A program made the translations under genes and the position numbers. From the NCBI GenBank assembly GCA_021229015.1, contig CM037789.1, forward strand, positions 29,989,452 to 30,053,451: DNA of 64,000 bases, read 5' to 3'. How positions within the stretch are numbered: the first letter of the stretch is position 1; each line of letters starts with the position of its first letter. Below, in pieces: positions 32,946-42,124 of this stretch. The DNA comes from Solen grandis (Eukaryota; Mollusca; Bivalvia; Adapedonta; Solenidae). The notes beneath the pieces were generated by a model. The model saw only the letters and a list, made by a program, of their open reading frames with translations. It was not told the origin of the DNA and did not search any database.

Positions 32946-33304
32946 GGATAAAACAAAGAAGAAACAACAATTATATGTAGCAGAATAAGACACTAAGGTC
33001 AGCGATTGTCGATGTTAATTTTTTGACTGTTTGAATAGGTGAGTCACTGAACACTCTTTAACAATACAAATAATCTATTGGTTTTGTCCCTCGGTCATAC
33101 TTAGGCGGCGTTAAAAGTACAAATTGCTTCGCCTTGCTAGCTAATGTCATAATGTTGGCTACAGTCGTATTTGTGTTTAAACAGTTATTGTTATATGTTT
33201 CATAAGTTGAGAAAAATAAAGTTAAGCTAACTGTTTTGTAACTTTTTCACTCGCCTTTGTTGTTTGTCGATGATGATAATGAATTATGTGATCTAATGCT
33301 AGTA

Positions 33305-33780
33305 GTCCACTTAGCCGGTGCCAGTTGGTGCCAGTTGGTGCCAGTGCAATTTGCTGTGGCGCCTAGTGTCGTCGATTAGGTTCACAGTGGGGTGTAGTGG
33401 CTCAAACTGCCTCCCAACTGGCTCCTGGTGGCACCAAATTTGAATTTGGCGGCAAGAAAATTTCAAAATGTTTAAAATTTTCTTCGCGCCACTTGCATCG
33501 AAATTCAGCGCCGAGTGTCCACCAAGTGACTCCAAATATATCGCCCATTGGCACAAACAATCCGCCTTTTGGAATCCACTTGAATGAAATAGCGCGCGCC
33601 AACTTGTCGCCAAATGGCACCTTGTTTGCTCCAATACGCGCCAAATAATTCCAACAGAGACGGATAGTCCGCGCCGAAGCGCGCCAAATGTGTCGTGGCG
33701 TAAGCCAAACGGCACCAGATGGGTGACTTCTCCACGCCAAATGACACCTGGTTGGCCGACATTCAGCGCAACTTGCCACC
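33305..33780. repeat. Left subterminal array of GGCGCCAA/GGCACCAA motifs
   Basis: Opens with three tandem GGTGCCAGTT units (33317-33345) and continues with degenerate motifs such as GGTGGCACCAAATTTG, TTCGCGCCACTTG, GCGCGCGCCAACTTGTCGCC and AATACGCGCCAAATAATTCC, in both orientations. Open frames of up to 170 codons on the minus strand here have a strongly periodic composition and result from the repeats. Confidence 0.75.
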
Positions 33781-33818
33781 TATAAAAGCAGGGCGGCATG
33801 ATCACAGGACTTTCAGTC
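33781..33818 (+). promoter_or_regulatory. TATA box and initiator for the plus-strand gene
   Basis: TATAAAAG at 33781-33788, and TCAGTC (initiator-like) at 33813-33818, 34 nt from the T of the TATA to the initiator A. It lies 86 nt upstream of the ATG at 33901. The element's other gene has the same layout. Confidence 0.6.
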
Positions 33819-33900
33819 TTCAACCGGACAACATCTCGACAAAGTATTTTTTGAACAATTTCTGCAAGGTTTTCAGATACAAATGTAATTTTAAAAGAAG

Positions 33901-33984
33901 ATGCCCCCCAAAAGCAAGAAACGCTGTAACAAAGGGAAGAAGGACAAACCTGAAAAGTTTAAGAAGAAGAGCCCCCAAAGCCCC
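33901..33984 (+). pseudogene. N-terminus of a second Harbinger protein (truncated)
   Basis: ATG at 33901 starts a strongly basic sequence, MPPKSKKRCNKGKKDKPEKF followed by KKKSPQSP (about 28 residues). After this the reading runs antisense into the transposase gene and ends at 34113, so only the first 28 residues are genuine. Autonomous Harbinger elements carry a second gene, usually for a Myb/SANT-like DNA-binding protein that helps bring the transposase into the nucleus (known for the family). The lysine-rich start fits a nuclear protein, but no Myb domain remains to confirm it. The TATA/initiator 86-120 nt upstream supports a real gene start. Confidence 0.55.
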
Positions 33985-33988
33985 AGTT
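33978..33988. other. Internal deletion junction of the Harbinger element
   Basis: Minus-strand transposase similarity (HLATG) runs up to about 33982, where the plus-strand basic protein (SPQSP) also ends. The two genes meet with no spacer, indicating loss of both 3-prime halves and whatever lay between. Confidence 0.65.
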
Positions 33989-34370
33989 GCGAGATGGCGA
34001 AGGAAGACGCACAATTTGAGACCGGGAGGAATGGCCTTCCTGAAGTAGGTGTCCTTCCTCTGCAAGTGCGGTATAAGCCTGACCAACAGTTCATCAAACA
34101 GCTCTGGGGATAGCCTGGTGTAGTTCTTAAACTTCCTTTTGTCATTCTCCCTCAGCTCTTCCATCAAAGTGTGGTACTGTCCACGTTCGGCCCTCAGCTG
34201 TGGGTGAAGCATGGGTCTAAACCACCAGTTGTGCTTCCTTTTCTTCTTAGGAGGCTCCTCTAATCAGGATTGACCAGCATAAGTTGATGAGCAGTGACCG
34301 CCTCAGCATCTCTCATCATCTTTTGATGGAGCAGCAGCATCACTCCAACATTATCCAAAGCCTCAGACAT
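33985..34370 (-). pseudogene. HARBI1-like transposase, N-terminal fragment with one frameshift
   Basis: The ATG at 34370 starts MSEALDNVGVMLLLHQKMMR and continues to a TAG at 34260-34262. A one-base deletion there shifts the frame; the sequence resumes as EEPPKKKRKHNWWFRP, then HTLMEELRENDKRKFKNYTR, SPELFDELLVRLIPHLQRKD, TYFRKAIPPGLKL and FLRHLATG. WWxRP, the YxxL/M..L...D...F.NY.R segment, F..LL..I.P and the ..L.VTLRHLATG helix-turn-helix are features of PIF/Harbinger (HARBI1, ALP1-like) transposases. KKKRK is a likely nuclear signal. About 128 of a usual 350-400 residues remain; the DDE domain is missing. The open frame continues to 33820 only by reading the other gene antisense. Confidence 0.88.
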
Positions 34371-34415
34371 ATCAAAATTGTAAATGTTATGTTGTTCATA
34401 CAGCAGTTGAGGAGG

Positions 34416-34453
34416 GTCTGACCCAGGTAGTCGATGGCTGAAATATTATATAG
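34416..34453 (-). promoter_or_regulatory. TATA box and initiator for the transposase gene
   Basis: On the minus strand CTATATAA (34453-34446) is followed 33 nt later by TCAGAC (34421-34416). The predicted start is 49 nt before the ATG at 34370. The geometry matches the plus-strand promoter at 33781. Confidence 0.55.
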
Positions 34454-34770
34454 TCGGCAAATAGCGTCAAGTGGCGAAAAGTTGAAACCAAATTGGCGAC
34501 ATTTGACACAAACTAATCACCAAGTGGCACAAAGTAGCCGTCTATCGGCGCAAATGTCGCCAACTGGGTTTTAATTTGGAATCAAATGACCGTGTAATGG
34601 CGCAAACGGCGCAATATTTTGGAGCAAGCCAGGTGGCATTTGGCGCAGGTCATATGGCACTCAGTTTATTCCATTTGGCGATACATGCCGAACGGACATT
34701 AATTTGGCGCCAGAGCGAGCCACTACGCGCCAATCACAAAATCTTTGGCGCAAACTGGCACCAAATGGCG
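34445..34770. repeat. Right subterminal array of GGCGCAAA/GGCACCAA motifs
   Basis: Degenerate motifs such as AAGTGGCGAAAAGTTG, AAATTGGCGACATTTG, AAGTGGCACAAAGTAG, CGGCGCAAATGTCGCC and ACTGGCACCAAATGGCGCC occur roughly every 10-11 bp. It mirrors the left array. Confidence 0.75.
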
Positions 34771-34799
34771 CCGGCTAAGTGGACTCCTAGCATAAGGAC

Positions 34800-35150
34800 T
34801 TGATCAACAGATGTATTATCACACTTGGTGTATATTTTGATAATTCCATCAACGCCGACTTTACTTTAAAATATAAGAAGAGCACTTCATGTGGCTGCTA
34901 GCGATAAATTTGGGGAAAATGGACCTTAGAGTTATGGCCCTTGCTGAGAATGTAACCCTTGTGACAGTGAACAAGCTTGTAAAAATAGGTGATAAATAGT
35001 TTAGAAATAATGGACAAATTTAAAGTTTTTCACTCTATGGTTTAATAAAGGTAGATAAATTTGGTCAAAATGAACTTATCAGTTTTATCAGAGAAGCTTT
35101 CATAGTTAAGAAGCTATGGCCAAGGTTAAGTTTTTCACTGTATTTTTATG
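34800..35150 (+). repeat. Old dispersed repeat
   Basis: TAGAGTTATGGCCCTTGCTG, AGTTTTTCACTCTATGGTTT and ATGGCCAAGGTTAAGTTTTT read like the degraded body of a bivalve repeat; two GTTTTTCACT phrases suggest internal duplication. Boundaries are unclear. Confidence 0.35.
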
Positions 35151-35156
35151 TGTGTG

Positions 35157-35372
35157 TGATGTTTGTTGGGTTTAACGTCCCACAGACAGTATTTCAGTCA
35201 TTCGGATACGATATCTACTTTAGACAGATAAAGTGCTGCCACATTGCAATATCACTCCGTAGACATGTGGCATGATACCACACCCAGTCACATTATCCTG
35301 ACAACGGGCCAACCTGTCCTGGAACTACCCTTATATGGTGAGCGCCAAGCAAAGGAGATATTACAGTAACTG
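35157..35372 (-). mobile_element. SINE-C copy
   Basis: TTTGTTGGGTTTAACGTCCC, CAGTATTTCAGTCATTCGGA, GCATGATACCACACCCAGTC, GACAACGGGCCAACCTGTCC, GAGCGCCAAGCAAAGGAGA. No head. Confidence 0.9.
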
Positions 35373-35479
35373 TTTCTTTAATGTCTCCTTAACAAATGCA
35401 AAGGTGAAGAGATATTGGTTCCAGTGATTATTTAAAGGTATTCTTCCTGTAACTTGGAGGTCTTGCGTTGGCAATCCGA

Positions 35480-35665
35480 CTGCGACATCATAGTCGTTTG
35501 ACGGTAAAGGTAGCTCGACACAAAAAAAGTAGTTCCAGTCCAGATGGAGCCCAGTTCACGGGGGGGGGGGGGGGGGGGGGGGGGGGGGCTCATGGACTGG
35601 TTGACCCGGTTTCAGGATATGTGACCCGATGTGGTATCATCGTCATGTTTCATTTGTTGTGGACT
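35480..35665 (+). mobile_element. SINE-C fragment interrupted by poly-G
   Basis: GTAGTTCCAGTCC before, and CATGGACTGGTTGACCCGGT, TTCAGGATATGTGACCCGAT, GTGGTATCAT after a G run (35562-35588). A G tract of about 27 in an assembly should be treated with caution. Confidence 0.65.
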
Positions 35666-36614
35666 GCTTTAAATTCATAATTTAACATCGATTGTTCTAC
35701 TCTGGTCTCTACAGACTTCTCTCATAAAATATACCTCTTCAGTTTTGATCTACGAATTAACTTGACATTTCTACAGACAATAGTGTAGAGAGCATGTCTG
35801 GATAAATCACAGGCACCAGGATCCCTCTGTATATTGAACATGGTAAGAAATGGAATATGACATCACTCGATTAAGGAGGTCGTAACTTTGTACAAATTTA
35901 TTCTACCATTATTTTCTATGCATGGTGAACACATGAAGTAACGAATCATTGTCAAAATATAACCTAAACGAAGTAAGAACGAGAAATGTCAACAACTTGT
36001 ACGTCTTATTACACATAAGTCTGCTCCACTATCAACTTCCGGTTTGTATTTTTCGGCGATTCTGATTGGATGACATTAAACATCCTCGCAATCAGATTTT
36101 TGCATATAATTCTGTAATCATCGGCCACAATGCAATTATTATAGTGTTTCTTCTAAATTTTATATATTTTTAAAGAAACAATATAATGATTTAAAAATGT
36201 TCAGTATTTCAACACAATTTCTGCCGAACGCATCGTGCTTTGCATGCTTTTGTCAAGGAGGATTGTGTTTAGAAATGATACATAAAAAAACACAAATAAT
36301 TTGTATACTTTTTCAAAACTCGCGTCGATATCAATTTCATGTCAATTTCACGTCGTCCAAGCTTGAGTAGAAATCACAGTTGTTAAGATGAACAAACAGT
36401 TGATTTTTCGTGCTATTACTTCGATATGGCTGTCTTTTGACAATGATTCGTTATACTAAATGTTAATTTGATATCAGACTGACCGATCCCATGCATTACA
36501 TATAATAGCATACGAGTCATTATGCAGTACAATGCACACGGGAACAAAAAATATAAAGATTCCAATGAAACTTGCAATTCTGTGGTTCAAGTGCCAGTGC
36601 GAAAAATGTCTTAA

Positions 36615-36767
36615 GTTAAGTCCCTGTAATGGTTCCGCTACATTTCGGATCTCATGGCATTTCACGGAGATAACCAAGGTTTCCTAATGTTTCATTAGGG
36701 TACCTTGGTTGTCTTGGTAGATGTTAAGTGGTCCAAGACGTAGCGGAACCATTACAGGGACTTTACC
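36615..36767. mobile_element. 153-bp TTAA-flanked foldback MITE
   Basis: AGTCCCTGTAATGGTTCCGC at the left and its reverse complement GCGGAACCATTACAGGGACT at the right. A second inner pair (AACCAAGG / CCTTGGTT and CCTAATG / CATTAGG) makes almost the whole element a hairpin. TTAA at 36611-36614 and 36768-36771. Confidence 0.9.
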
Positions 36768-37019
36768 TTAATAGATTCTATCCGACTTAGAAGTCAACCT
36801 AAATTTGTGATTCACCGTATCACCTGATTTTGTCGAATAGATCTATCTACTTTAAACAATCATGGTAAAGTAGAAAGGTTTTTTCATAAAACAAAGCGTT
36901 GATAATTTTAAATTTTCAGAGCCTCTGAAAGCCAAATATCCAGGGTGACTCCGATACTGATTCTGTCCGTAGCAAATGATTAATATCTTTGTTATTTCAT
37001 GTGAATGACGCTTTTTTAT

Positions 37020-37180
37020 TTGTTGTTTACCATTGTCGCAACCATATTTCAGTCATAAAGCGATCTCCAGATAATTAAACAGCTGGAGGAAGAGCCCAGT
37101 GCACACGGTTCATCCTACGAACGGGAACACTTCCTCATATAAAAACACCTAATCATTGCTTTCAAGCCTTGTTAGACATG
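37020..37180 (-). mobile_element. SINE-A copy, old
   Basis: TTTGTTGTTTACCATTGTCG, TTTCAGTCATAAAGCGATCT, GCTGGAGGAAGAGCCCAGTG, ACACTTCCTCATATAAAAAC. Confidence 0.65.
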
Positions 37181-37460
37181 TCACCATTAGTAACCACTTA
37201 GTTTTTTAGTGCAGGCTCTTAAATTACAGCAGCCATTACATAACTCATGGGCTAAAATCTGCGTAATGTGCAAGAACATTTATACATTGAGTAACTGTCA
37301 TGATTATTGGTCTTGGCAACCGCATTTATTTCCCTAGCACGCGCAGCACAGCATATACCACGTGGTCATCAGAATAAAACATTAAATAGTCTCAAATAAA
37401 CAACATAATTATCTTCGCGCTATGTATTTCTTTTAGTTCTTTTTTTTAAAAAAAAAGATG

Positions 37461-37504
37461 GAAATTAACCCAAGCGAGGTTATGCCGAGCGCAGGGTTAA
37501 TTTC
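37461..37504. repeat. Hairpin with 11-bp perfect arms
   Basis: GAAATTAACCC at 37461-37471 and GGGTTAATTTC at 37494-37504, loop AAGCGAGGTTATGCCGAGCG plus CA. Not followed by a T run, so not a terminator; probably a small foldback element. Confidence 0.65.
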
Positions 37505-37721
37505 TATATCGTTACAAAATGAACTATAAGTGGCTTACCGTTTGTCTCACTTTTGTCATGTAGGCCACAGTCGGCCATAGGAGCACGTGGTCCACGTATC
37601 CTTTCAAAACAAACTTGTTTATTATAATCTCATGGAATTTATGATTGTTTTCTTATTTTTCATCAAATTTACTTGTGTAATAGACGTATAAAGACAAAAA
37701 TGGAAGGAAAATGTAACCAAG

Positions 37722-37850
37722 TAAAATCTTACTGCCTCCAGCTGGAATCGAACCCGGGACCCTCGGTATGCAAAGCTAACACTCTACCACTTCGCCACAA
37801 AAGCAAAATAATGCAAATGCCTGTTTATAGGTCTACTACCGACACCCCCT
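37722..37850 (-). repeat. SINE-D copy 1 (tRNA-like)
   Basis: Minus strand: TTGTGGCGAAGTGGTAGAGT (A-box), TAGCTTTGCATACCGAGGGT, CCCGGGTTCGATTCCAGC (B-box). The TTTGCAT loop recalls tRNA-Ala(TGC), but two of five anticodon-stem pairs fail and no acceptor stem forms. Shares head and flank (ATAGGTCTACTAC) with 37955-38100. Confidence 0.65.
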
Positions 37851-37954
37851 CATTTCAAGTATCTGTCGTCATGTTCCTGGAGTACGATGTTTATGGGTAC
37901 CATCCCGTCTACAACTGTGAGTTATTTACGTTTGGGCGCTAAATGTATCAAAGA

Positions 37955-38100
37955 AAAATCCTACTGCCCCGAGCTGGAATCGAAATCGGGACCCTCGGTA
38001 TGCAAATCAGACACTCTTCCACGCCGCCACAAAAGCTAGCACTATGGAAAGTTAGTACAAGTGCCATTTTATACCTCTACTACACTTGTAAGGTGGCATA
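37955..38100 (-). repeat. SINE-D copy 2 (tRNA-like)
   Basis: Minus strand: TTTGTGGCGGCGTGGAAGAG, GATTTGCATACCGAGGGTCC, CGATTTCGATTCCAGCTCGG. It lies about 235 bp from copy 1 in the same orientation and has ATACCTCTACTACACTTGT in the matching downstream position. Confidence 0.65.
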
Positions 38101-38574
38101 AAATACATAATTTTTTGAGTGGCTACATATATCCATCTAAAATCTCATTATAGACGAGTACAAAATACAACAATGAAATACACTCTACAAATGCAATTAG
38201 ATTAGAGGTAGAAAAAAGCTTACATGTACAAATGACAAGGAATTAATAAAACAACAACTTTGTTACGTCATTCAGTAAACAGGATTAAAATCCACACACG
38301 CACGCATACACAGAGCTACGGTTATGCATACCAATCAGCAATGCCTTGTTTTGATATCCCGCTACATTAAAATGGATCTGTCAGTCTAAGACCTATTTCA
38401 AAGCTCCAAACTCCGTACCGCAGTAGGCGGACTCCAAATCAACAATTAAAAATCAATTCTTTTATACTCATTCATCGTATAAGGAGAACAAGATGTAATT
38501 TACTGTAACTGTACAGCTAGGCTACAATTTTCATCGGTATTCCTTTATATGATTTTTTTTTAATTTTTGCTGTG

Positions 38575-38735
38575 TATGTGTTTATGTCATTCAAAAACTG
38601 TTCACTATGCGACTCCTAGCTCATTACTGGTGGAAGATGACCCTGTGATGAACTTCGAGCCCACGGCGAAGAGAAGATGAACGGTTTTGAGCCAATGCCC
38701 TCAACCACTCGGCCGAGAGGGTCCCTATCCATCTA
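38575..38735 (-). mobile_element. SINE-A head and fragment
   Basis: GGACCCTCTCGGCCGAGTGG head on the minus strand, B-box GTGGGCTCGAAGTTC, then directly the 3-prime part TCCACCAGTAATGAGCTAGG. The middle of the body is missing. Confidence 0.65.
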
Positions 38736-38974
38736 GTGGATTGGTTTGCCCCATCATCGAAATATTTCGGTGCCGTTATAGTAGAATTAGCTTCGAGTAG
38801 TTTACAGTCATGCATTCAAATATGTAAAATGATATATGACCTTACACTATCGTTAAAATATCAATTCTGTATTTCTTTCAGGGGTCTATTTATCTGCAAA
38901 TCACTGTAACATTGTTAAAGTTTAAATAAGCGATATAAAATTCTAAATGTATTTTTGCAAATAAAAATTAGCAG

Positions 38975-39425
38975 AAACTAGAACTGTCGCCTAGGGGGCT
39001 GACTTATACCCCACACCCAGGAAGAGGTGGTATCCATCAAGTATTGTAGAAGGAGCACACTTTAATTACATGTAACGTACACAAGATGCAAACTTGGTCA
39101 ATAGCATAATTTTCCAAAAAAGAGAGATAACCCAAACTGTTATAGATACGTACATCTACAAAATGCAAAGTTAAATGCAAGCAAATTTTATTGAAATTCA
39201 TCCAGTAGTTCTGAAGCAGTAGCTATCAATGTCTATGAGCACCAAAACGGTCAAAGGGCATTATTATTATTATTTTTAAAGGGAGATAACCCTACCTGTT
39301 ATGGATACATATCTAGAATGTTTAATGATAATCCCAGCCAGTTTCGTTTCCATTTTGTCTACAGACGGATGGACAACCTGATTCCAACATACATCCCCCA
39401 CCCAACTGGGGGTGGGGGATATAAT
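38975..39425 (+). mobile_element. Hairpin-ended dispersed repeat
   Basis: Starts near AGAACTGTCGCCTAGGGGGC and ends with the strong hairpin at 39393-39420. Inner phrases: two AGGGAGATAACC-like motifs (AGAGAGATAACCCAAACTGT at 39121, AAGGGAGATAACCCTACCTG at 39280) and CAGACGGATGGACAACC before the hairpin. Recognised only as a common bivalve repeat type. Confidence 0.6.
39393..39420. repeat. Terminal hairpin, ATCCCCCACCC / GGGTGGGGGAT
   Basis: Eleven-base arms, six-base loop. Confidence 0.85.
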
Positions 39426-39847
39426 TAACATCCGCGAAATATTCAGAGAAATGTTTGCCTTATGTTTGTTTAATAGGAGTATTAAGGGCATGCGAAAAAA
39501 TCATCTACGTTTTCTAATCCGCGAATATTCTCCTCAGCAAATATATCATCAGTTTATAACACCACCCGCGCCTGTCATAATCAAGGACCCTTCAGACAGC
39601 TAGCATATAAAGAATCAATCAATCAAGACTACAAGGGCACGAACATTACAATAAAAGAATAATAACGCCGACAGATTTTATTATCAAAATTGATTAAACT
39701 TGATTAGAGCACTCTCTTAAGTGTCTCAGATAATTGAATACTCGGGGATTAAGTTCAAGGACATCTACCAGAGTGAAATATTATGTCTGATTGATAAGGG
39801 TGAAGTCGGCAACACGTTTGAAGTAGAGCCAAACATGTTTCTCTTGA

Positions 39848-39990
39848 TTGTTTGGGTTTAATGTTTCGGTAATATTAGGACATTGCCATAGTGTTGCCTC
39901 AATACAATATAACGCCGTAGACAAGATGCATGATAGCACACCATCCTATCACGTTAACATGGAGTCAACCAGACCTCATGGTTAACATCA
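39848..39990 (-). mobile_element. SINE-C fragment, old
   Basis: TTGTTTGGGTTTAATGTTTC, ATAACGCCGTAGACAAGATG, CATGATAGCACACCATCCTA, GGAGTCAACCAGACC. Confidence 0.7.
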
Positions 39991-40482
39991 TGATTGGTGA
40001 CTTTGTCATTAAAAAATAATTATAATATCATATAACTTAGTGGTATCCTTATGCGCTTGTTGATATCAATAAATGCGTTATAACAAGTGCATTAAGTGAA
40101 GTGAGACTCTGAAGTGAGACTCACATTCTGCTTGATGTGCATTTCATTGCTCGTGGTTATAAGGATATCATGCTTAATGAAATGCAAGCATCACCATGCT
40201 TGGTTATGTTGTTCACTCTTTCTTGACAATTGTAATTGCACCTTGTCTAGGTGACAATGACATTCTGCTTCGATGGCAAGCAGTCTCACAGGCTGGTTCG
40301 ATCGCAGAGCCCTCATGGCTCAAATTGTAGAGTAACCCGTAAATATTGGAGAGGTATGTGGTTCGAATAACAGTGGAAGCTCACTTTTTCCGCTTCTGTT
40401 ATAAATGTTAAATTATAATATATCACCCCCACTTCCCTGTAGTTGGTACGATTTACATGTACATGTAATTTGACTTTTACCA

Positions 40483-40752
40483 GTCCCGATGGGTGAGCGA
40501 TTAGAGCATCCGCCTCCTCGGAATTGTGTGTGTGTGTGGGGGGGGGGGGGGGGATGATTCCAATCAGCGACCAAATTCGTAATAATATATTAGTATAGCT
40601 CCCATGCTTGGTGCTCAATATATAAAGGGTAGTTCCTGGTTGGTAATGTGATTGAATACTGAAGTGCGGCTACAGTATATCTGTATTAAATATATAATCT
40701 CTAAATGACTGAAATTTTGTCGGCTAGGTGTTAAACCCAGTAAGCAAACAAA
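40483..40752 (+). mobile_element. SINE-C copy with (GT)n-G(n) insertion
   Basis: Head CCCGATGGGTGAGCGATTAG AGCATCCGCCTCC, then (GT)n and about 14 G, CTTGGTGCTCAATATATAAA GGGTAGTTCC, and TCTAAATGACTGAAATTTTG, ending GTTAAACCCAGTAAGCAAAC. The GTGGTATCATGCC section is deleted. Confidence 0.8.
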
Positions 40753-40954
40753 CGTTAATATTGGAATATAAATAATACACCAATGGAGTTGATTATATAT
40801 AAGATATGATATAATTTCCCCCCTTTTGAGAAATACACTGTAGTTCCGAATTTAGTTGGCGGAGAAATTTTGAACCTTCATTGGTAGATTTTATCATTTG
40901 AAATAACCTATAAATACATGGCTTAACATTCGTGTCACTGAAGAAACTACCCAT

Positions 40955-41045
40955 TTAGCTCAATTAATAGGCAGGCTTTCTAGGATAACTTTCATTACGC
41001 GCAGCGCTGTAAGGTAAGGTCATGTGTTCTAATCATTTTTGATAC
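40955..41045 (+). repeat. SINE-E tRNA-like head
   Basis: CCATTTAGCTCAATTAATAG GCAGG (A-box-like) and GGTCATGTGTTCTAATC (decayed B-box). Confidence 0.45.
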
Positions 41046-41375
41046 CAAATATTATTTCACTTAATAAATAAAACGAAATAAAAACATATCATACTTAAAT
41101 GAAAGAGTGAAGCATGATGTTTTTTATTTGCTTCATTTTTTATTTAAATACACACAAAAATTTACATATATATGTATCTTATAAAATGTAGGAATGAGAG
41201 AAATAGAGTGATAAGAGGCAATGTGTTTATCGTAAGCAGTCCATTTATTTTCTTTTTGTTACAACCTTATTTACGCTTGTAAAAGTTGGTTGATAACTTT
41301 GACTTTATTGGCATCGCTTGAATATTTGATACCCGCTTATTAAATTTGATACAATATACGAAATAAATGCAACAG

Positions 41376-41655
41376 CCATACCTGGATACGTGAAGTCGTG
41401 GGTTCGACCTCAGGCCTCGACATACCTAAGTCGTAAAAAAGGTACTGGTATAGCCCCCTTGCTTCGAACTCAGCATAAAAATATAGGTCCAGGACTAGAT
41501 GGCCTGGTGTCTGGAAAATTCGACTAGGTGTGATATCTTGCCACATGTCTACGGCGTGATACTGCAGTGTGGCAGCACTAAATCTGTCTCCAGCAGACAT
41601 AGTCTCCAAATGTCTAGAATACTGTCGAGGGATGTTAAATCTAATAAATAAACAT
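41376..41655 (+). mobile_element. SINE-C copy
   Basis: Head remnant GTCGTGGGTTCGACCTCAGG, GACATACCTAAGTCG junction, GGTGTGATATCTTGCCACAT, GTGATACTGCAGTGTGGCAG, CAGCAGACATAGTCTCCAAA, end GAGGGATGTTAAATCTAATA. Confidence 0.88.
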
Positions 41656-41929
41656 ATAAAACACTGTTCCCTCAGCGCTATCGGAGCTTTAATTTGAAAA
41701 AGGGAACTCGCAACGATACTGTTGCTAGAATGTGGTTTACATCTTGCGTCGATGCATTATGCTTGGTGCTTTGTGACAGCCATGATGGCATGGTGCGTGC
41801 GGGTTAGCTTTAAGTAAGATAGGTTGTTAGAATATTGTCATCGAATAGATTGGTACTTCAAGTTCTTTTGTAAGCATACACAAGGCAGTGGTCATAATTC
41901 ATTGAAGGTATTAGTCAGCACATAGGAAT

Positions 41930-42035
41930 GGTCACGAAGTCATCAAAGACAATGTCGTTGTCACAAAAAACAAAGACATTGTCATTTAGAATAATGGCAT
42001 GGTCACCAAGCACAATGTCATTATTACTGAGCACA
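41930..42035. repeat. Degenerate GACAATGTCNTTGTCAC minisatellite
   Basis: CAAAGACAATGTCGTTGTCA, CAAAGACATTGTCATTTAGA, GCACAATGTCATTATTACTG and GGTCACGAAG / GGTCACCAAG phrases recur at about 20-24 bp. The minus-strand frame over it (NDIVLGD, NDNVFVF, NDIVFDD) is a translation of the repeat. Confidence 0.6.
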
Positions 42036-42124
42036 ATATAATGTAATTTTTGCTTAAATAACATTTCATAAGTTCTAGAGAAACCCATAATATGGCGATA
42101 GCTCATTGTGCCATTTCAAAGATA

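Larger units (their letters stand above)
33303..34786. mobile_element. PIF/Harbinger-type transposon, internally deleted
   Basis: Terminal inverted repeats: left AGTCCACTTAGCCGGTGCC (from 33304), right as reverse complement AGTCCACTTAGCCGGCGCC. CTAG stands outside both ends (33299-33302, 34787-34790), though a palindromic 4-mer is weak proof of duplication; a CTA or TA duplication is also possible. At 1484 bp it is short for an autonomous Harbinger (usually 3-5 kb). It keeps the N-terminal part of a HARBI1-like transposase on the minus strand and the start of a second basic protein on the plus strand, joined head-on at about 33981-33984, with a TATA/initiator upstream of each. The catalytic DDE region is gone, so it could move only with transposase supplied elsewhere. 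Confidence 0.88.

Noticed and set aside
33311..33823. 170-codon minus-strand frame, plus 125-, 85- and 83-codon frames in other phases
   Set aside because: Several phases are open at once over a periodic GGCGC/GGCACC array inside a transposon; the peptides are translations of the repeat.
33901..34113. Full 70-codon reading of the plus-strand basic frame as a gene
   Set aside because: Only the first 28 codons are accepted; the remainder is antisense to the transposase fragment.
35562..35588. G-quadruplex regulatory element
   Set aside because: A single homopolymer G run inside a SINE, likely slippage or an assembly artefact; nothing else supports a regulatory role.
37461..37504. Rho-independent terminator
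   Set aside because: No T run follows, and the context is eukaryotic.
37735..37805. tRNA-Ala(TGC) gene
   Set aside because: Anticodon stem has two mismatches, no acceptor stem, and a sister copy nearby is more degraded; SINE-like.
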